This document shows, one piece after another, positions 21,140-31,861 of a stretch of DNA of 64,000 bases. Position numbers and translations under genes: made by a program. A model generated the notes under the pieces. That model was not told where the DNA came from. It ran no database searches and worked only from the letters and a program-made list of their open reading frames with translations. The stretch is taken from the NCBI RefSeq assembly GCF_029407905.1, contig NC_073625.1, forward strand, positions 173,186,240-173,250,239. Direction: 5' to 3'. The number at the start of each line of letters is the position of its first letter. Positions within the stretch are counted from its first letter, which is position 1. This DNA is from Bubalus kerabau (Eukaryota > Chordata > Mammalia > Artiodactyla > Bovidae).

Positions 21140-22330
21140 AGGTTCCTCTGCACAGCAGACTCCCCATTTCCCCTTTCCCTCCAGCCTCTGCTTTTGGAAG
21201 CTTGACTATTTTAGATATTTCATATAAGTGTAATCATGCAACATTTGTCCTTCGGTGACTGGTTTATTTGACTTAGCATGATGTTCTCCAGGTTCATCCA
21301 CGTTGTCACATATGGCAGAATTTTTTTTTAAGGCTGAATAATATTTTGTTGTATATATATAAATATGTCTATATGTCTGTGTGAATATATATGTATACAC
21401 ATACTACATTTTCTTTATCCATTCATCCATCTATGGATATTTGAGTTCTCCTTGTCTTGGTTCAGTTCAGTTCAGTCGCTCAGTCGTGTCCAACCCTTTG
21501 CAACCCCATGAGCCGCAGCACGCCAGGCCTCCCTGTCCATCACCAACTCCCAGAGTTTACCCAAACTCATGTCCATTGAGTTGGTGATGCCATCCAACCA
21601 TCTTCATCCTCTGTCATCCCCTTCTTCTCCTGCCTTCAATCTTTCCCAACACCAGGGTCTTTCAAGTGAGTCAGCTCTTCGCATCAGGTGGCCAAAATAT
21701 TGGAGTTTCATCTTCAACATCAGTCCTTCTAATAAACATCCAGGACTGATTTCCTTTAGCATGGACTGGTTGGATGAATAAAGCTGCAGTGAACATGACG
21801 GACACCTCTTTGATATCCTGATTTCATTTCTTTTGGATATACCCAGAAATGAGATTACTGAATTATATGGTAGTTCCATTTTTAATTTTTTGAGGAATCT
21901 CCATATTTTTTTCCATAGCAGTTATACCATGTTACATTCCCACCAACAGTGTACAAGGGTTCTAATTTCTATATACCTTCACCAACACTTGTAATCCTTT
22001 TTTAAAAGTAAATAGTCATCCTAACAGGTGTGGAGATAATGTCATTGTGGCTCTGATTTGTATTTCTCTTATAAGTAGTGATGTTGAACACCATTTCATA
22101 TAACTGCTGGTTATAACTGGTCATTTGTATATTTTCTTTGAAGAAATGCCTATTCATGTCCTTTGCCTGTTTTTTGTGTTACATGTTTTGCTATTGAGGT
22201 GTAGGAGTTTCTTAGATATTTCAGATATTAACCACGTATCACATAAAGGGTTTGCAAATATTTTCTCCCTTTCCACAGATTGTCGTTTCTTTCTGTGGAT
22301 TGTTTTCATTGGTTCTTACTGCAGGAATCT
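21140..22330 (-). mobile_element. L1 remnant interrupted by BovB
   Basis: Antisense L1: TTAGCATGATGTTCTCCAGG, CATTCATCCATCTATGG before the BovB; AAGCTGCAGTGAACATG, CATTCCCACCAACAGTG, CTTTGAAGAAATGCC after it. BovB lies at 21461-21775. Confidence 0.82.
21461..21775 (-). mobile_element. BovB 3' end, short, nested in L1
   Basis: It starts TTCAGTTCAGTTCAGTCGCTC and reads 315 bases into the antisense BovB C-terminal region, stopping at GGACTGGTTGGAT. It is strongly 5' truncated. A longer duplication of L1 bases at the ends is not evident (TTGG at most). Confidence 0.9.
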
Positions 22331-22419
22331 TCCTCCTTTAGGTTAGACTAGATTCCCCTCTTACCAATTCCCATAAAACATTGTGAATAACTCTGACTTG
22401 ACACTTACCTTATTATTGT

Positions 22420-22572
22420 GGAATTATCTGTCATTATATATTAGTTTTGCCTCTCTTCCAGCCTTAGGACTCACTGAGGGAAAGGATTTTGCATCAATTA
22501 CTGTTTTTGTACTTCCAGCCCCTAATACACACAGTTCCTAGCATATAATTGTTACTCAGATATTAGTAGAAC
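22420..22572 (+). repeat. L2-like 3' end
   Basis: CTCACTGAGGGAAAGGATTTTG, CAGCCCCTAATACACACAG and TTCCTAGCATATAATTG follow the order of the L2 3' UTR. Diverged. Confidence 0.45.
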
Positions 22573-22683
22573 TAAACTGACCTCTGAAATTTTAATGATT
22601 GAATTATCAAAGGTTAGGCCAAGGCATTAACCTAACTTAGGATAACTGAAGATGTAGGTCCATTACTAACACCAATAACTTCT

Positions 22684-22827
22684 TTTTTTAATTAATTAAT
22701 GTATTTTAATTGAAGGCTAATTACTTTACAGTATTGTAGTGGTTTTTGCCATACTTTGATATGAATCAGCCATGGGTGTACATGTGTTCCCCGTCTTGAA
22801 CCCCCCCTTCCACCTCCCTCCCCACCC
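22684..22827 (-). mobile_element. Ruminant L1 3' end, 144 bp, with target-site duplication
   Basis: Reverse-strand tail of a ruminant L1: T-rich start, AATTGAAGGCTAATTACTTT, ATGAATCAGCCATGGGTG, then a C-rich stretch. AACACCAATAACTTCT (22668-22683) and AACACCAGTGACTTCT (22828-22843) match at 14 of 16 bases. Confidence 0.85.
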
Positions 22828-22901
22828 AACACCAGTGACTTCTGATTGAAAAATTGAGTAGATAACAGAACTCTAGAATAGTGGTACTTTTAATTTTAGG
22901 T

Positions 22902-22914
22902 GGGGGGGGGGGGG
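22902..22914 (+). repeat. Run of 13 G
   Basis: An uninterrupted G run between TTTTAGGT and ATCTATAG. Such runs are prone to length change and sequencing error. Confidence 0.95.
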
Positions 22915-23279
22915 ATCTATAGCATACGTAGAATGCAAAAAGATAAGTATTAGGAATATAAACTTTACATGGGCAGAGTTTTTGTCTGCTGTTTTCAGAG
23001 GTCTTCTCCTAATGTGTAGAACAGCGTCTGATACTTAATAGTAAGTAACTGGTCAGTAAATAGGCAACAAATGAGTGAGCATAAAAAGGCACTCTTGCTG
23101 CACACTTTATTAGGCTTTTAAGGTGAAAATTAAGTTTAAAACATTTCCTTATCTCTAATTCAATGTAAAATTGAGCGCTGGAAACAAAAAATCAAATTCC
23201 TGTCTTCTCACCTTAGTTTAGTTTTATAAAGGAAGTCTCTAGTAAGTATAATGGAGTACAATTTTATTTTCTCTTTTAG

Positions 23280-23442
23280 TAAACGAAGCAAAAAAGGAGA
23301 TAAAAATGGAAAAGGCTTGAGACATTTTTCCATGAAAGTGTGTGAGAAAGTTCAGCGGAAAGGCACAACGTCATATAATGAAGTAGCCGATGAGCTGGTG
23401 TCCGAGTTCACCAATTCAAACAACCACTTGGCAGCTGATTCG
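23280..23442 (+). CDS. TFDP2: TFDP2 coding exon: NLS second half and first part of the DNA-binding domain
   Basis: A 163-base exon between acceptor CTCTTTTAG and donor CGGTAGGT. The first base completes a Ser codon; 54 codons follow, ending at the Ser codon TCG. It starts KRSKKGDKNGKG, the second basic half of the nuclear signal. GLRHFSMKVCEKVQ, TSYNEVADELVSEF and NNHLAADS follow, which are the first helices of the DP winged-helix fold that contacts DNA with E2F. The open frame continues past the donor for about 36 codons in the intron, but the splice at 23443 is required to join the RRRVYD exon. Confidence 0.97.
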
Positions 23443-24029
23443 GTAGGTAGACCACGCCTTGGTGTTGATGCAGCAGCTCTGTACCTCTCGGGATTGTCTC
23501 TGTCAAATCGAGGACTCAGACAAGTTATCCACTGGGGAATTCTGTTTTGATTTTTTTGTTGTTTTGTTTTGAAAAGGATTCTTACTTATTTAAACATAAA
23601 GGTGGAAAAGTATTTTTAAAACATCTTTGGGGGTTACTGAAGAACCATACTTTTTAAAAAGTATACTTTTTATTTTTCAATGACTTTAGATACATCTGAA
23701 TCTTTCAGTGTTTTAAGTCAGTAAGAAAATTTTATCTTATTTTTAATTGAAAAAATACTACATGAACATGTTTAAAGAAATTCATTTGTACCAAAGACTG
23801 TATAATAAAAAATTTTTCTCTTCTACCACAGACTCTAATCTGACTCCGCAAGGCACAGTTTACTATTACCAGATTCTTGAGTATCATTCCAGAAATTCGT
23901 TATGCACCTATATAATAAAATTTGTTATTTTAAACATAAATATGGTTGTGCTTTGCATGCTTCATTCTTAATTTTATTTTCTTAGTAATATATATAGAGC
24001 CTCATTTTTAACACATAAAAATCATTCTC

Positions 24030-24365
24030 TTTTTTTTTTTAATTGAGATAAATTTACATGCAGGGAGGGAAATGTACATGTCTTAAGTGTACAATTAAAC
24101 TGTTAAATTATTTTTTTATTTATTGTGTCTAGTTTACATACAATAAGATGTATTCAAGTGTAAAATTCAGTGAGTTTTGACATTTGTATGCACCTGTGAA
24201 GCCACCACCATGATCAGGACACAGAATGTTTCCATCATTCCCAAAGCCTCTTCCTGCCTTTTGTAATCCATCCCTCCCTCGCCCTCTAGCCCCAGTCAGC
24301 TGCTGATATACTTTTTATAAATCAGTTTGCATTTTACTTAAATGTAGTCATACTTTATATATTTC
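24030..24365 (-). mobile_element. L1 3' UTR remnant
   Basis: Antisense L1 words TAATTGAGATAAATTTACATG, AAGTGTACAATTAAACTG, TTTGTATGCACCTGTGAAGCC, CACCACCATGATCAGGACAC. Confidence 0.75.
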
Positions 24366-24698
24366 AGAACAATATTAAATAATAGTAGTAACTCTAGTCA
24401 TATTGAATCTTCACTTCTTAACGTTAGTGGAAATATTTATAGTTTTGCAGCCTTAATTGTGATAAAGGTTTTAAGATGATAGTAACCATAACTTGATTTT
24501 TTCCTTAATGAACATTTCTTTTTTCTTAATTAAAAAAAAGTCAGAAATGGAGTTGAATTTAATCAATTCTGTCAGGAAGATAGCTTCCTGACATTTTAGG
24601 ATTTTTACAATGGTATTCATGAATGAAACTGGTGGGGTTATTTGCTTTTATTTTTATAATCTTTGCAATTTTTTTAAACAACGTTTTTTCCATTCTGC

Positions 24699-24872
24699 GG
24701 TTTGGTAGCTCAGATGGTAAAGAATCTGCCTGCAATCCAGGAGACGCAGATTCGATCCCTGGAGAAGGGACTGGCAACCCACTCTAGTATTCTTGCCTGG
24801 AAAATTACATAAACAGAGAGCCTAGTGGGCTACAGTCCATGGGGTCACAAAGAATTAGACATAACTGAGCAG
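24699..24872 (+). mobile_element. Bov-tA SINE
   Basis: Forward copy: GGTAGCTCAGATGGTAAAG head, box-B-like AGATTCGATCC, then a Bov-A unit to ATTAGACATAACTGAGC. Part of the tRNA/Bov-A junction is deleted. Confidence 0.88.
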
Positions 24873-25793
24873 CTGTGAATATCACATTCACATATGATAT
24901 TCCCAAACACAGCACTTGGTTTTTTCTTCTGACTCTGTTACTCTTTCAGTGTCTGTGTCACATAGATATTTCTCCCAATAGCATAGTTTGACCCTTATCC
25001 AGTGGGTACACATAGGCCCTCATAGACCCTGGCTCTCTAGCATTGGGAGCTTGGTGCTCCCTTCTGACCACACCCTTGTCTTTCTGTGCTGGGACTCTGC
25101 CTCCTTGGTCCTGTTGCCCTTGAGGTATCCTTAGGCCAGGAATGTCAAACATTTTATGTGTCAACCCTGAGTAAATACAGGAGCTACTTGGACCTTAGGG
25201 TCGAGGATAAGGAGGCAGACTGTGCCTGGATTCTTTTACAAAGAGTGCTGTGCTTGATTAGTGATGTCTGCCATGGCAACACCCACTAGACGCATGTCTG
25301 GAATGAAGATATTCGGAGAAGAGGCTGCGAGCCGGCCTGGTTCAGAAAGGGACAAGCTGTGTGTTCCGTCCTTGCCTTAGGTGGTTGTGCTGATTACCAG
25401 GCTGCATTGTCTCTTTGGCCAGGTGGCTGGGGAGGCAGGCTGAAGGCCATGAAGCTTCAAATGGCTTCCCCAGGGCCTGGAGGGAAGAGCATAAGCCCCA
25501 AGCTAGCAGGAGCCTGGCAGGGCAGCCCATGCAGGGCCCCCCAGGGGTCTACGTGCTGCAGGCCATCCTGGCATTGGCTCCTTATCCTCTGGAGTCAGGT
25601 TCCAGCAGAGCCAGCTGATGGGCTTCAAAGAGTTAAGTGCAACTCAGAGGTAAAAACAAGTTTCCATAGCATATACACAGAAATAACGTTAATCTCTGGA
25701 TAAACTCTCAAAAATTCCCAGTCCAGACTAAAATGGTTTATTGCCTGTGCTACTCAGAAATCAAAATAGAGTATTAGTTTGACTTTAATCAGA

Positions 25794-26272
25794 GACATTA
25801 CTTTGCCAACAAAGGTCTGTCTAGTCAAGGCTATAGTTTTTCCAGTGGTTAGGTATGGATGTGAGAGTTGGACTATAAAGAAAGCTGAGCGCAGAAGAAT
25901 TGATGCTTTTGAACTGTGGTGTTGGAGAAGACTCTTGAGAGTCCATTGGGCTGCAAGGAGATCCAACCAGTCCATCCTAAAGGAGATCAGTCCTGGGTGC
26001 TCTTTGGAAGGACTGATGTTGAAGCTGAAACTCCAATCCTTTGGCCACCTCATGCGAAGAGCTGACTCATTGGAAAAGACCCTGAAGCTGGGAAAGATTG
26101 GGGGCAGGAAAAGAAGGGGACGACAGAGGATGAGATGGTTGGATGGCATCACTGACTCAATGGACACAGTTTTGGATGGACTCCGGGAGTTGGTGCTGGA
26201 CAGGAAGGCCTGGCGTGCTGCGGTTCATGGGGTCGCAAAGAGTCAGACACAACTGAGCGACTGAACTGAACC
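25794..26272 (+). mobile_element. BovB 3' end, sense to TFDP2, with perfect target-site duplication
   Basis: The only BovB in the gene on the + strand. It reads from GACATTACTTTGCCAAC to the ACTGAACTGAACC tail; an almost unbroken frame covers the C-terminal region (RYGCESWT, DAFELWCWRR, GRQRMRWLDGITDSMD). GACTTTAATCAGA occurs at 25781-25793 and 26273-26285, a perfect 13-bp target-site duplication. The reverse-transcriptase core is absent. Confidence 0.95.
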
Positions 26273-26629
26273 GACTTTAATCAGATTCCACAGTGAAGGC
26301 ACACTGCTTTGGAAAGCGCTGCCTCAGGAGAAGATACAGGGTGTGTGTAAAAGAATGTTTATAGAAAATACCAAGGGCACCAAACATGACCCCAGATACC
26401 TTCCACGCCCCTCCATGCCCCAGGCAGGGGCGCTGCTTCCCCCAGGGGACTCGGGGTGTGTCGCGGTGCTAGTGAGTGTGTCAGGTGCCTCTTGAGCCCT
26501 CTGCTTTCAGCTTGTGAGTTTGGGAAGCTTTCTTCAGGATCCTCCCCGCTTGCCATTTCTATTGCATCTCCTCGAAGGCCAACTGTGTGGAAGTACCCTT
26601 GTCCCAGGCCACACTGCTTCTTGTTCTTT

Positions 26630-26752
26630 TTATTTTTTGTCCACGCCCTGTGGCATGTGGGAGCTTACCATCCTGACAAGGGTTTGAACCTGCACCCTTT
26701 GCATTAGAAGTTTGGAGTCTTAATCACTGGGCCACCAGGGAAGTCCCTCCTC
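26630..26752 (-). mobile_element. CHR-type SINE with target-site duplication
   Basis: Reverse copy: GCATGTGGGAGCTTACCAT, GGTTTGAACCTGCACCC and CCACCAGGGAAGTCCC. CTTGTTCTTT occurs at 26620-26629 and 26753-26762. Confidence 0.85.
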
Positions 26753-26935
26753 CTTGTTCTTTATACTCATTCCCATTGCTTCCTCAGGTTTTGCCTTGTT
26801 TTTGTCCTGTTCCTCCTCCTGCTTGGTCACGCCGAGCTCTGCAATGCCTTTTAGACTCAAGAGCCCACTTTTGACCTGCTTGCCAGCCTCCATGGCACCT
26901 GTTTGCAATCAGTACCATCTTTTCAGTTTTGATAA

Positions 26936-27620
26936 GTAGTGCCATGCTGGCTTTATAAAATAAGTTTAGAGGTCTTCGCTTTTTCTTTTGCTTTACTCCA
27001 TCACAAATTTAATGGCATGGGATGTCTAGTTTTGTTCCCTGCAATCTAATGGAAATCACCTGAGATAACTCTGTGGTGATTCAGTGGGGGGTTTAGATAG
27101 CTTTCTTCATTTCTTATTTGGTAATCCGTCTGTTTAAAATTGTTTTCTCCCTTTGAGTTGGTTTGGTGTTTTTTTGTTTTCTTAGAACATTCTCCATTTC
27201 ATCCATGTTTTCCAGATTATTTGCAATTATATTTCCCCAAAAAAACATCTCTTGGATTTGTTTTTATGGACCTCTGGTTCTGAAGTTAATTTCTGTTTTT
27301 ATCTGTATTTAATATTCTGTTCTCTTTTCTGAAGTTACTTTTATTATTTCTCTACCCTGAAGACTGTGATATATGCTTTATTTACTTTTAATTTCTTTGT
27401 TTAGTATTGAAAGTCTTTATGGCTGTTATTTTCCTCTTGTACACTACCCATATCCCCATTGATTCTGGTATGTTACTCTTTATTCTGTAACTTTGGCTTA
27501 AGAATTGCATTGAAAAGTTTCTTATAGTTCCAGGTGATAGGAATTTTTGCTTATTGTCATGAATTTTGACTTTTATTACCTGTGATCAGAAATTTTGAGT
27601 CAAACTGTTTCCTTAAGGGG
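26936..27620 (-). mobile_element. L1 ORF2 remnant
   Basis: Antisense ORF2 words such as ATGCTGGCTTTATAAAATAAG, CATTCTCCATTTCATCC and TTGTTTAGTATTGAAAGTC. Diverged. Confidence 0.6.
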
Positions 27621-28368
27621 GGATTGCTTTGAGATGTTTCTTGTGAGCTGTTGTATGGTAATTTCTGTTTAATTTCCCTGGGCGCTTGAAAGCATATGGC
27701 TTTCTGAATTTGACTGAGAGTCTCTCTGAACAGTCCAGCAGGCCCTGTGGGACCTGGCCCTCTGTTGCCTCTCGTCTGCTGCCGAGCAGCCTCTCAGTTA
27801 CTACACGCAGCCACACGTGTTCTTTGCTGGGGGTTTCCATATAGTTCTTTTCTCCCATCTAATTTTCACTCAGATGTCACTAAAGTGAAGCATTTCATCT
27901 TAGCACTTTTCAATATCTAACACACATTTTTAGTAACCACGCCCCCATCCCCACTCCTGAATATAAGCAAGGATTTTTTTTTTTCTGTTGATTCACTACT
28001 TTGTTTTTCTCATAATTTGGAGGCTCTGTAGTCTGTAATTCTTTAAAGTTATTTGTATTATAACCAGTATTTTATAATTTCAGTAATTTCAGTATTTCAT
28101 TTCTTGAGTTATCACCTATGGACTGTGGTTGATTATGGAGGGAAAAATAAACCCGTATGCCTGTTGTGTTCCCATCTCCCATCTTTCCCCTCTACCACAG
28201 GATTCAGGTGCATATACTAGTGGCCGTTGTTAAAAGAATATTATAATTATAGTTGTTTTTATGACTTTGAATATATTGTGCTAAAATTATTGCTTAGTTC
28301 ATCTGTTTTGAATAGTTCGTCTGCTTTGAATTCATAATTCCTTCCAGTATCAAAGAAGAGGAAATCAG

Positions 28369-28594
28369 GTACTTCCCTGGTGGTCCAGTGGCTAAGACTC
28401 CTCGCTTCCAATGCAGGGGGGCTCTGGTTCAATCCCTGGTCAGGGAATTATATCTCGCATGCTCCAACTAAGAGTTCGCATGCTGCCACTAAAGATCCCA
28501 CAAGCTGCAACTAATAGATCCCTCGTTTTGCAACCAAGACCCAGCGCAGCCAAAAAATACTTTAAAAAAACAAAAGCACAAACTATTTCTAAAA
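28369..28594 (+). mobile_element. Long CHR-type SINE with perfect 17-bp target-site duplication
   Basis: TACTTCCCTGGTGGTCCAG head, GGTTCAATCCCTGGTCAGGG, then the longer body with GCAACTAATAGATCCC and an A-rich tail. AAAGAAGAGGAAATCAG is repeated exactly at 28352-28368 and 28595-28611. Confidence 0.95.
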
Positions 28595-28722
28595 AAAGAA
28601 GAGGAAATCAGCAGACTTGCTGTTGCCTCCTAACGTCTGTTGTTATTTTCTCATTTTCTACAGTATTGGGATTTCTAATATTTACATTCAGTTCTATAAC
28701 TTAAAATCTCCCTTTTATTTAA

Positions 28723-28930
28723 GTGAAGTGAAGTTGCTCAGTCGTGTCCGACTCTTTGCAACCCCATGTACTGCAGCCCACCAGGCTGCTCTGTCCATGG
28801 GATTCTCTAGGCAAGAATACTGGAGTGGGTTGCCATTTCCTCCTCTAAGGGATGTTCCCTACCCAGGAATCGAACCCAGGTCTCCCGCATTGCAGGCAGA
28901 CGCTTTAACCTCTGAGCCACCAGGAAGCCC
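28723..28930 (-). mobile_element. Bov-tA SINE
   Basis: Reverse copy: GCTCAGTCGTGTCCGACTC to TTTCCTCCTC, then tRNA-like head with GAATCGAACCCAGGTCTCC and GAGCCACCAGGAAGCCC. The flanks CTTTTATTTAA and CCTTTATTTAA look like a target-site duplication. Confidence 0.9.
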
Positions 28931-29349
28931 TTTATTTAATTTTACTTCTGTATTTAAGTGGATTCAGTGTTGTCCACCATCTTTTATTATCATGGCATTT
29001 GATTGGTTGGATTCAGTTCTTAGGAACTGCCTGTCCACCAAAAGATAAGGGGCTTTCCCACACTGTAAGGTAACATAGTTTCTGTTATTATAAAGTCTTG
29101 CTACCAAAAAAAATCAGCTGAACTACACAGTGTGTCTAGTGATCTGTGCGATTACATTTTGTTCAGGTTCACCATTTTCATTGTGTACAACAGTTTGCAG
29201 ATCAGCACTAGAGCGTGGACCACATTTTGAGAAGCAGGACTAGAACTTAAAGGATACATCCTTGACTTTTCAAAGTCTGACATTCCTCAGAGACACTACA
29301 AGATCTTAGCCCACTTTAACTCCATTACCCCTTTCTCCTATATATACTA

Positions 29350-30349
29350 TTCAGTTCAGTTCAGTCGCTCAATCGTGTTTGACTCTTTGCCACCCCCTGA
29401 ATGCCAGGCCTCCCTGTCCAGCACCAACTCCCAGAGTCCACCCAAACCCATGTCCATTGAATCGGTGAGGCCATCCAACCGTCTCATCCTCTGTCATCCC
29501 CTTCTCCTCCTGCCCTCAATATTTCCCAGCATCAGGGTCTTTTCAAATGAGTCAGCTCTTCACATCAGGTGGCCAAAAGATTGGAGTTTCAGCTTCAGTC
29601 CTTCCAATGAATATTCAGGACTGATGTCCTTTAGGATGGACTGGTTGGATCTCCTTGCAGTCCAAAGGACTCTGAAGAGTCTTCTCTAACACCACAGTTC
29701 AAAAGCATTAATTCTTCTGCACTCAGGTTTCTTTACAGTCCAACTCTCACATCTATACATGACTACTGGAAAAACCACAGCCTTGACTAGACGGACCTTT
29801 GTAGACAAAGTAATGTCTCTGCTTTTTAAGATGCTGTCTAGGTTGGTCATAACTTTTCTTCCAAGGAGTAAGCGTCTTTTAATTTCATGGCTGCAGTCAC
29901 CATCTGCAGTGAGTCTGGAGCCCAGAAAAATAAAGGCAGCCACTGCTTCCACTGTTTCCCCATCTATTTGCCATGAAGTGATGGGACCAGATGCCATGAT
30001 CTTAGTTTTCTGAATGTTGAGTTTTAAGCCAACTTTTTCACTCTCCTCTTTCACTTCATCAAGAGGCTCTTTAGTTCTTCACTTTCTGCCATAAGGGTGG
30101 TGTCATCTGCATATCTGAGGTTACTGATGTTTCTCCCAGCAATCTTGATTCCAGCTTGTGCTTCCTCCAGCCCAGCGTTTCTCATGATGTACTTTGCATA
30201 TAAGCTAAATAAGCAGGGTGATAATATACAGCTTTGATGTACTCCTTTTCCCTATTTGGAATCAGTCTGTTGTTCCATGTCCAGTTCTAACTGTTGCTTC
30301 CTAACCTGCATACAGGTTTCTCAAGAGGCAGGTCAGGTGGTCTGGTATT
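29350..30349 (-). mobile_element. BovB LINE, 1.0 kb 3' part
   Basis: It starts at inverted TTCAGTTCAG and reads antisense through the C-terminal part and the region of the reverse-transcriptase catalytic motif (near 30105-30115) to GTCTGGTATT. Frames are broken by small indels; a 122-codon stretch remains at 29686-30054. Confidence 0.92.
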
Positions 30350-30769
30350 ACTGTCCTGTATATTAGTTCTTTTTATATTCTAGACTCCCCAAGACATTGT
30401 ATTTATAATGAGTATTAATTGAGATTTACCTTTTGAGTTGGTCTTCATGTCGTCTTACATAATCTCCAAGTTCCTATCTTAGATTCTTTTCCTTTGACTT
30501 AGGAGAGGCCCTTTTGCATCATTTAATTTAGATATATTAGGAACATAATCCTTATTTTTAAGATTTTTTTGTGTTTTAGATTGCTTGAAAGTATCTTTAT
30601 TTCATCTTTACTTTTTTTTTAATCTTTAGTTTTGAAGGATACTTTCACAGGGTGAAAAATTCTTTCAGAACTTTGAAGATACTTATGAAATTATTGTTAA
30701 ATATTTTAATACCTTGTGACTATATCATGACCTTTAAAGTTTATCACTCAATAAACATATTTCTTTTAG

Positions 30770-30916
30770 CAGGCTTATGATCAGAAGAACATTAGGCGAA
30801 GAGTTTATGATGCTTTAAATGTGCTGATGGCAATGAACATAATTTCAAAGGAAAAAAAAGAAATCAAGTGGATTGGCCTGCCTACCAATTCTGCTCAGGA
30901 ATGTCAAAACCTGGAG
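30770..30916 (+). CDS. TFDP2: TFDP2 coding exon: recognition-helix part of the DNA-binding domain
   Basis: The acceptor is TTTTAGCAG, so splicing at 30769 gives an extra Gln codon (CAG), and splicing at 30772 gives a 144-base exon starting AYDQKNIRRRVYDALNVL. Both keep phase 0. RRRVYD is the DNA-contact motif shared by E2F and DP proteins; MAMNIISKEKKEIKWIGLP completes the wing of the winged helix. The exon ends NLE at donor GAGGTAAGT. The form without Gln matches the human DP-2 sequence I know, so the downstream acceptor is probably common, but both are plausible. Confidence 0.97.
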
Positions 30917-31861
30917 GTAAGTGAAGAAAATCTGTTTACAGATAGTATTTTGCTTTATTTTACATCAGAGACGTCTTAATTTGGAAATACAGTCACATAG
31001 TATTAAAATATTCATAGCTATTTATTCATGCATAGTATTCCTTTTTTCTTTAAAGTCTCTCCTAGGTAGAATTTCAGAACTGGAAGGAGATTTTGAGAAG
31101 TCTAGTCTGACAGATGTCCTGATGAAACATGAAATGACTTGAATTTTTTTTTTCTCTTTTTTTTTGAGAACATCTTTGTTTTATTCTAATTTAATTCTGA
31201 GCACTCTACTAATAAATTTTCATTGACTTGTGTACTGGAAATGATCTTATTTGATGAAATACTTGCTGTATAAATCTGAAAGAAAGGATTAAAGTTGGCT
31301 GTTTATTTCTTGTATTTGAACTTTTACCTTCAACTATAGAATTAGTGGCAGGAGAATGATATGGAATTTCCTTTAAATCTTTATCAGAATGGGTAGAATG
31401 TTCAGCTTACAAGAATTTGGGGTGATGTGTGCAAAAGCATGTTTTATTCTTTGAACTTCAATTATTATAGAAAAGCTTTCCTAAATGAGCATGTGCCCTG
31501 ACATATTATTTGTAAATTGATTTGACATAATTTTACTGTCATATCCAAAAGGCTAACTACAGCTTTAGACGTGACTAGGTTGATTTCATGTTTTGCTTAG
31601 TCCCTCTTTTCCCCTAGCAAATCAAAAAATTTTAGTATTAATATACTTGTGGATGGAGGGAGAAAACCTGGCAGTCATCAGAAGTTATACAATAATGTCA
31701 TTCATGTGCTTCAGTGGAAATGTCCTTTTTTCTCCTCCCAATAGAGTAAAATTTGAGGGTTATTTTAATTACAGGTAATATTAAGCCAGTATCAAAGCCT
31801 AAGTAAGCAAAAATCTCTTAACATCTCCCGTGTGCTTAAATGAAAGATTATATGAGATTCC

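Larger units (their letters stand above)
6753..23279 (+). other. Largest TFDP2 intron in the window (16.5 kb)
   Basis: GTGAGT donor and CTCTTTTAG acceptor. It is rich in nested repeats: L1 remnants, Bov-tA, MER5A, Bov-A, L2, CHR-type SINEs, an RPL21 retropseudogene, two BovB copies with a Bov-A2 insertion, a DNA-transposon remnant and a short L1 tail. Stretches where I see nothing: 6753-7130, 7780-9470, 10640-11130, 12560-12790, 13700-14170, 15250-16040 (apart from one small open frame), 19000-19330, 19720-19920, 20135-20317, 22350-22420 and 22920-23270. Small simple repeats include a T run (11133-11156), (TAA)n near 18117-18132, (GT)n near 19352-19372 and a run of 13 G (22902-22914). Confidence 0.8.
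23443..30769 (+). other. TFDP2 intron between the two winged-helix exons
   Basis: GTAGGT donor; two possible acceptors (30768-30769 and 30771-30772). It holds L1 remnants, Bov-tA, a sense BovB and an antisense BovB, and CHR-type SINEs. Unassigned: 23450-24025 (part near 23750-23900 is possibly old L1), 24880-25780 (a moderately GC-rich patch at 25000-25640), 26290-26618, 26763-26935, 27620-28350, 28932-29349 and 30350-30765. Confidence 0.82.

Noticed and set aside
30921..31142. A 73-codon frame just after the TFDP2 exon, ending near a plausible coding tail
   Set aside because: It is intron sequence beyond a consensus GTAAGT donor, and the next true exon (33659) joins in frame.
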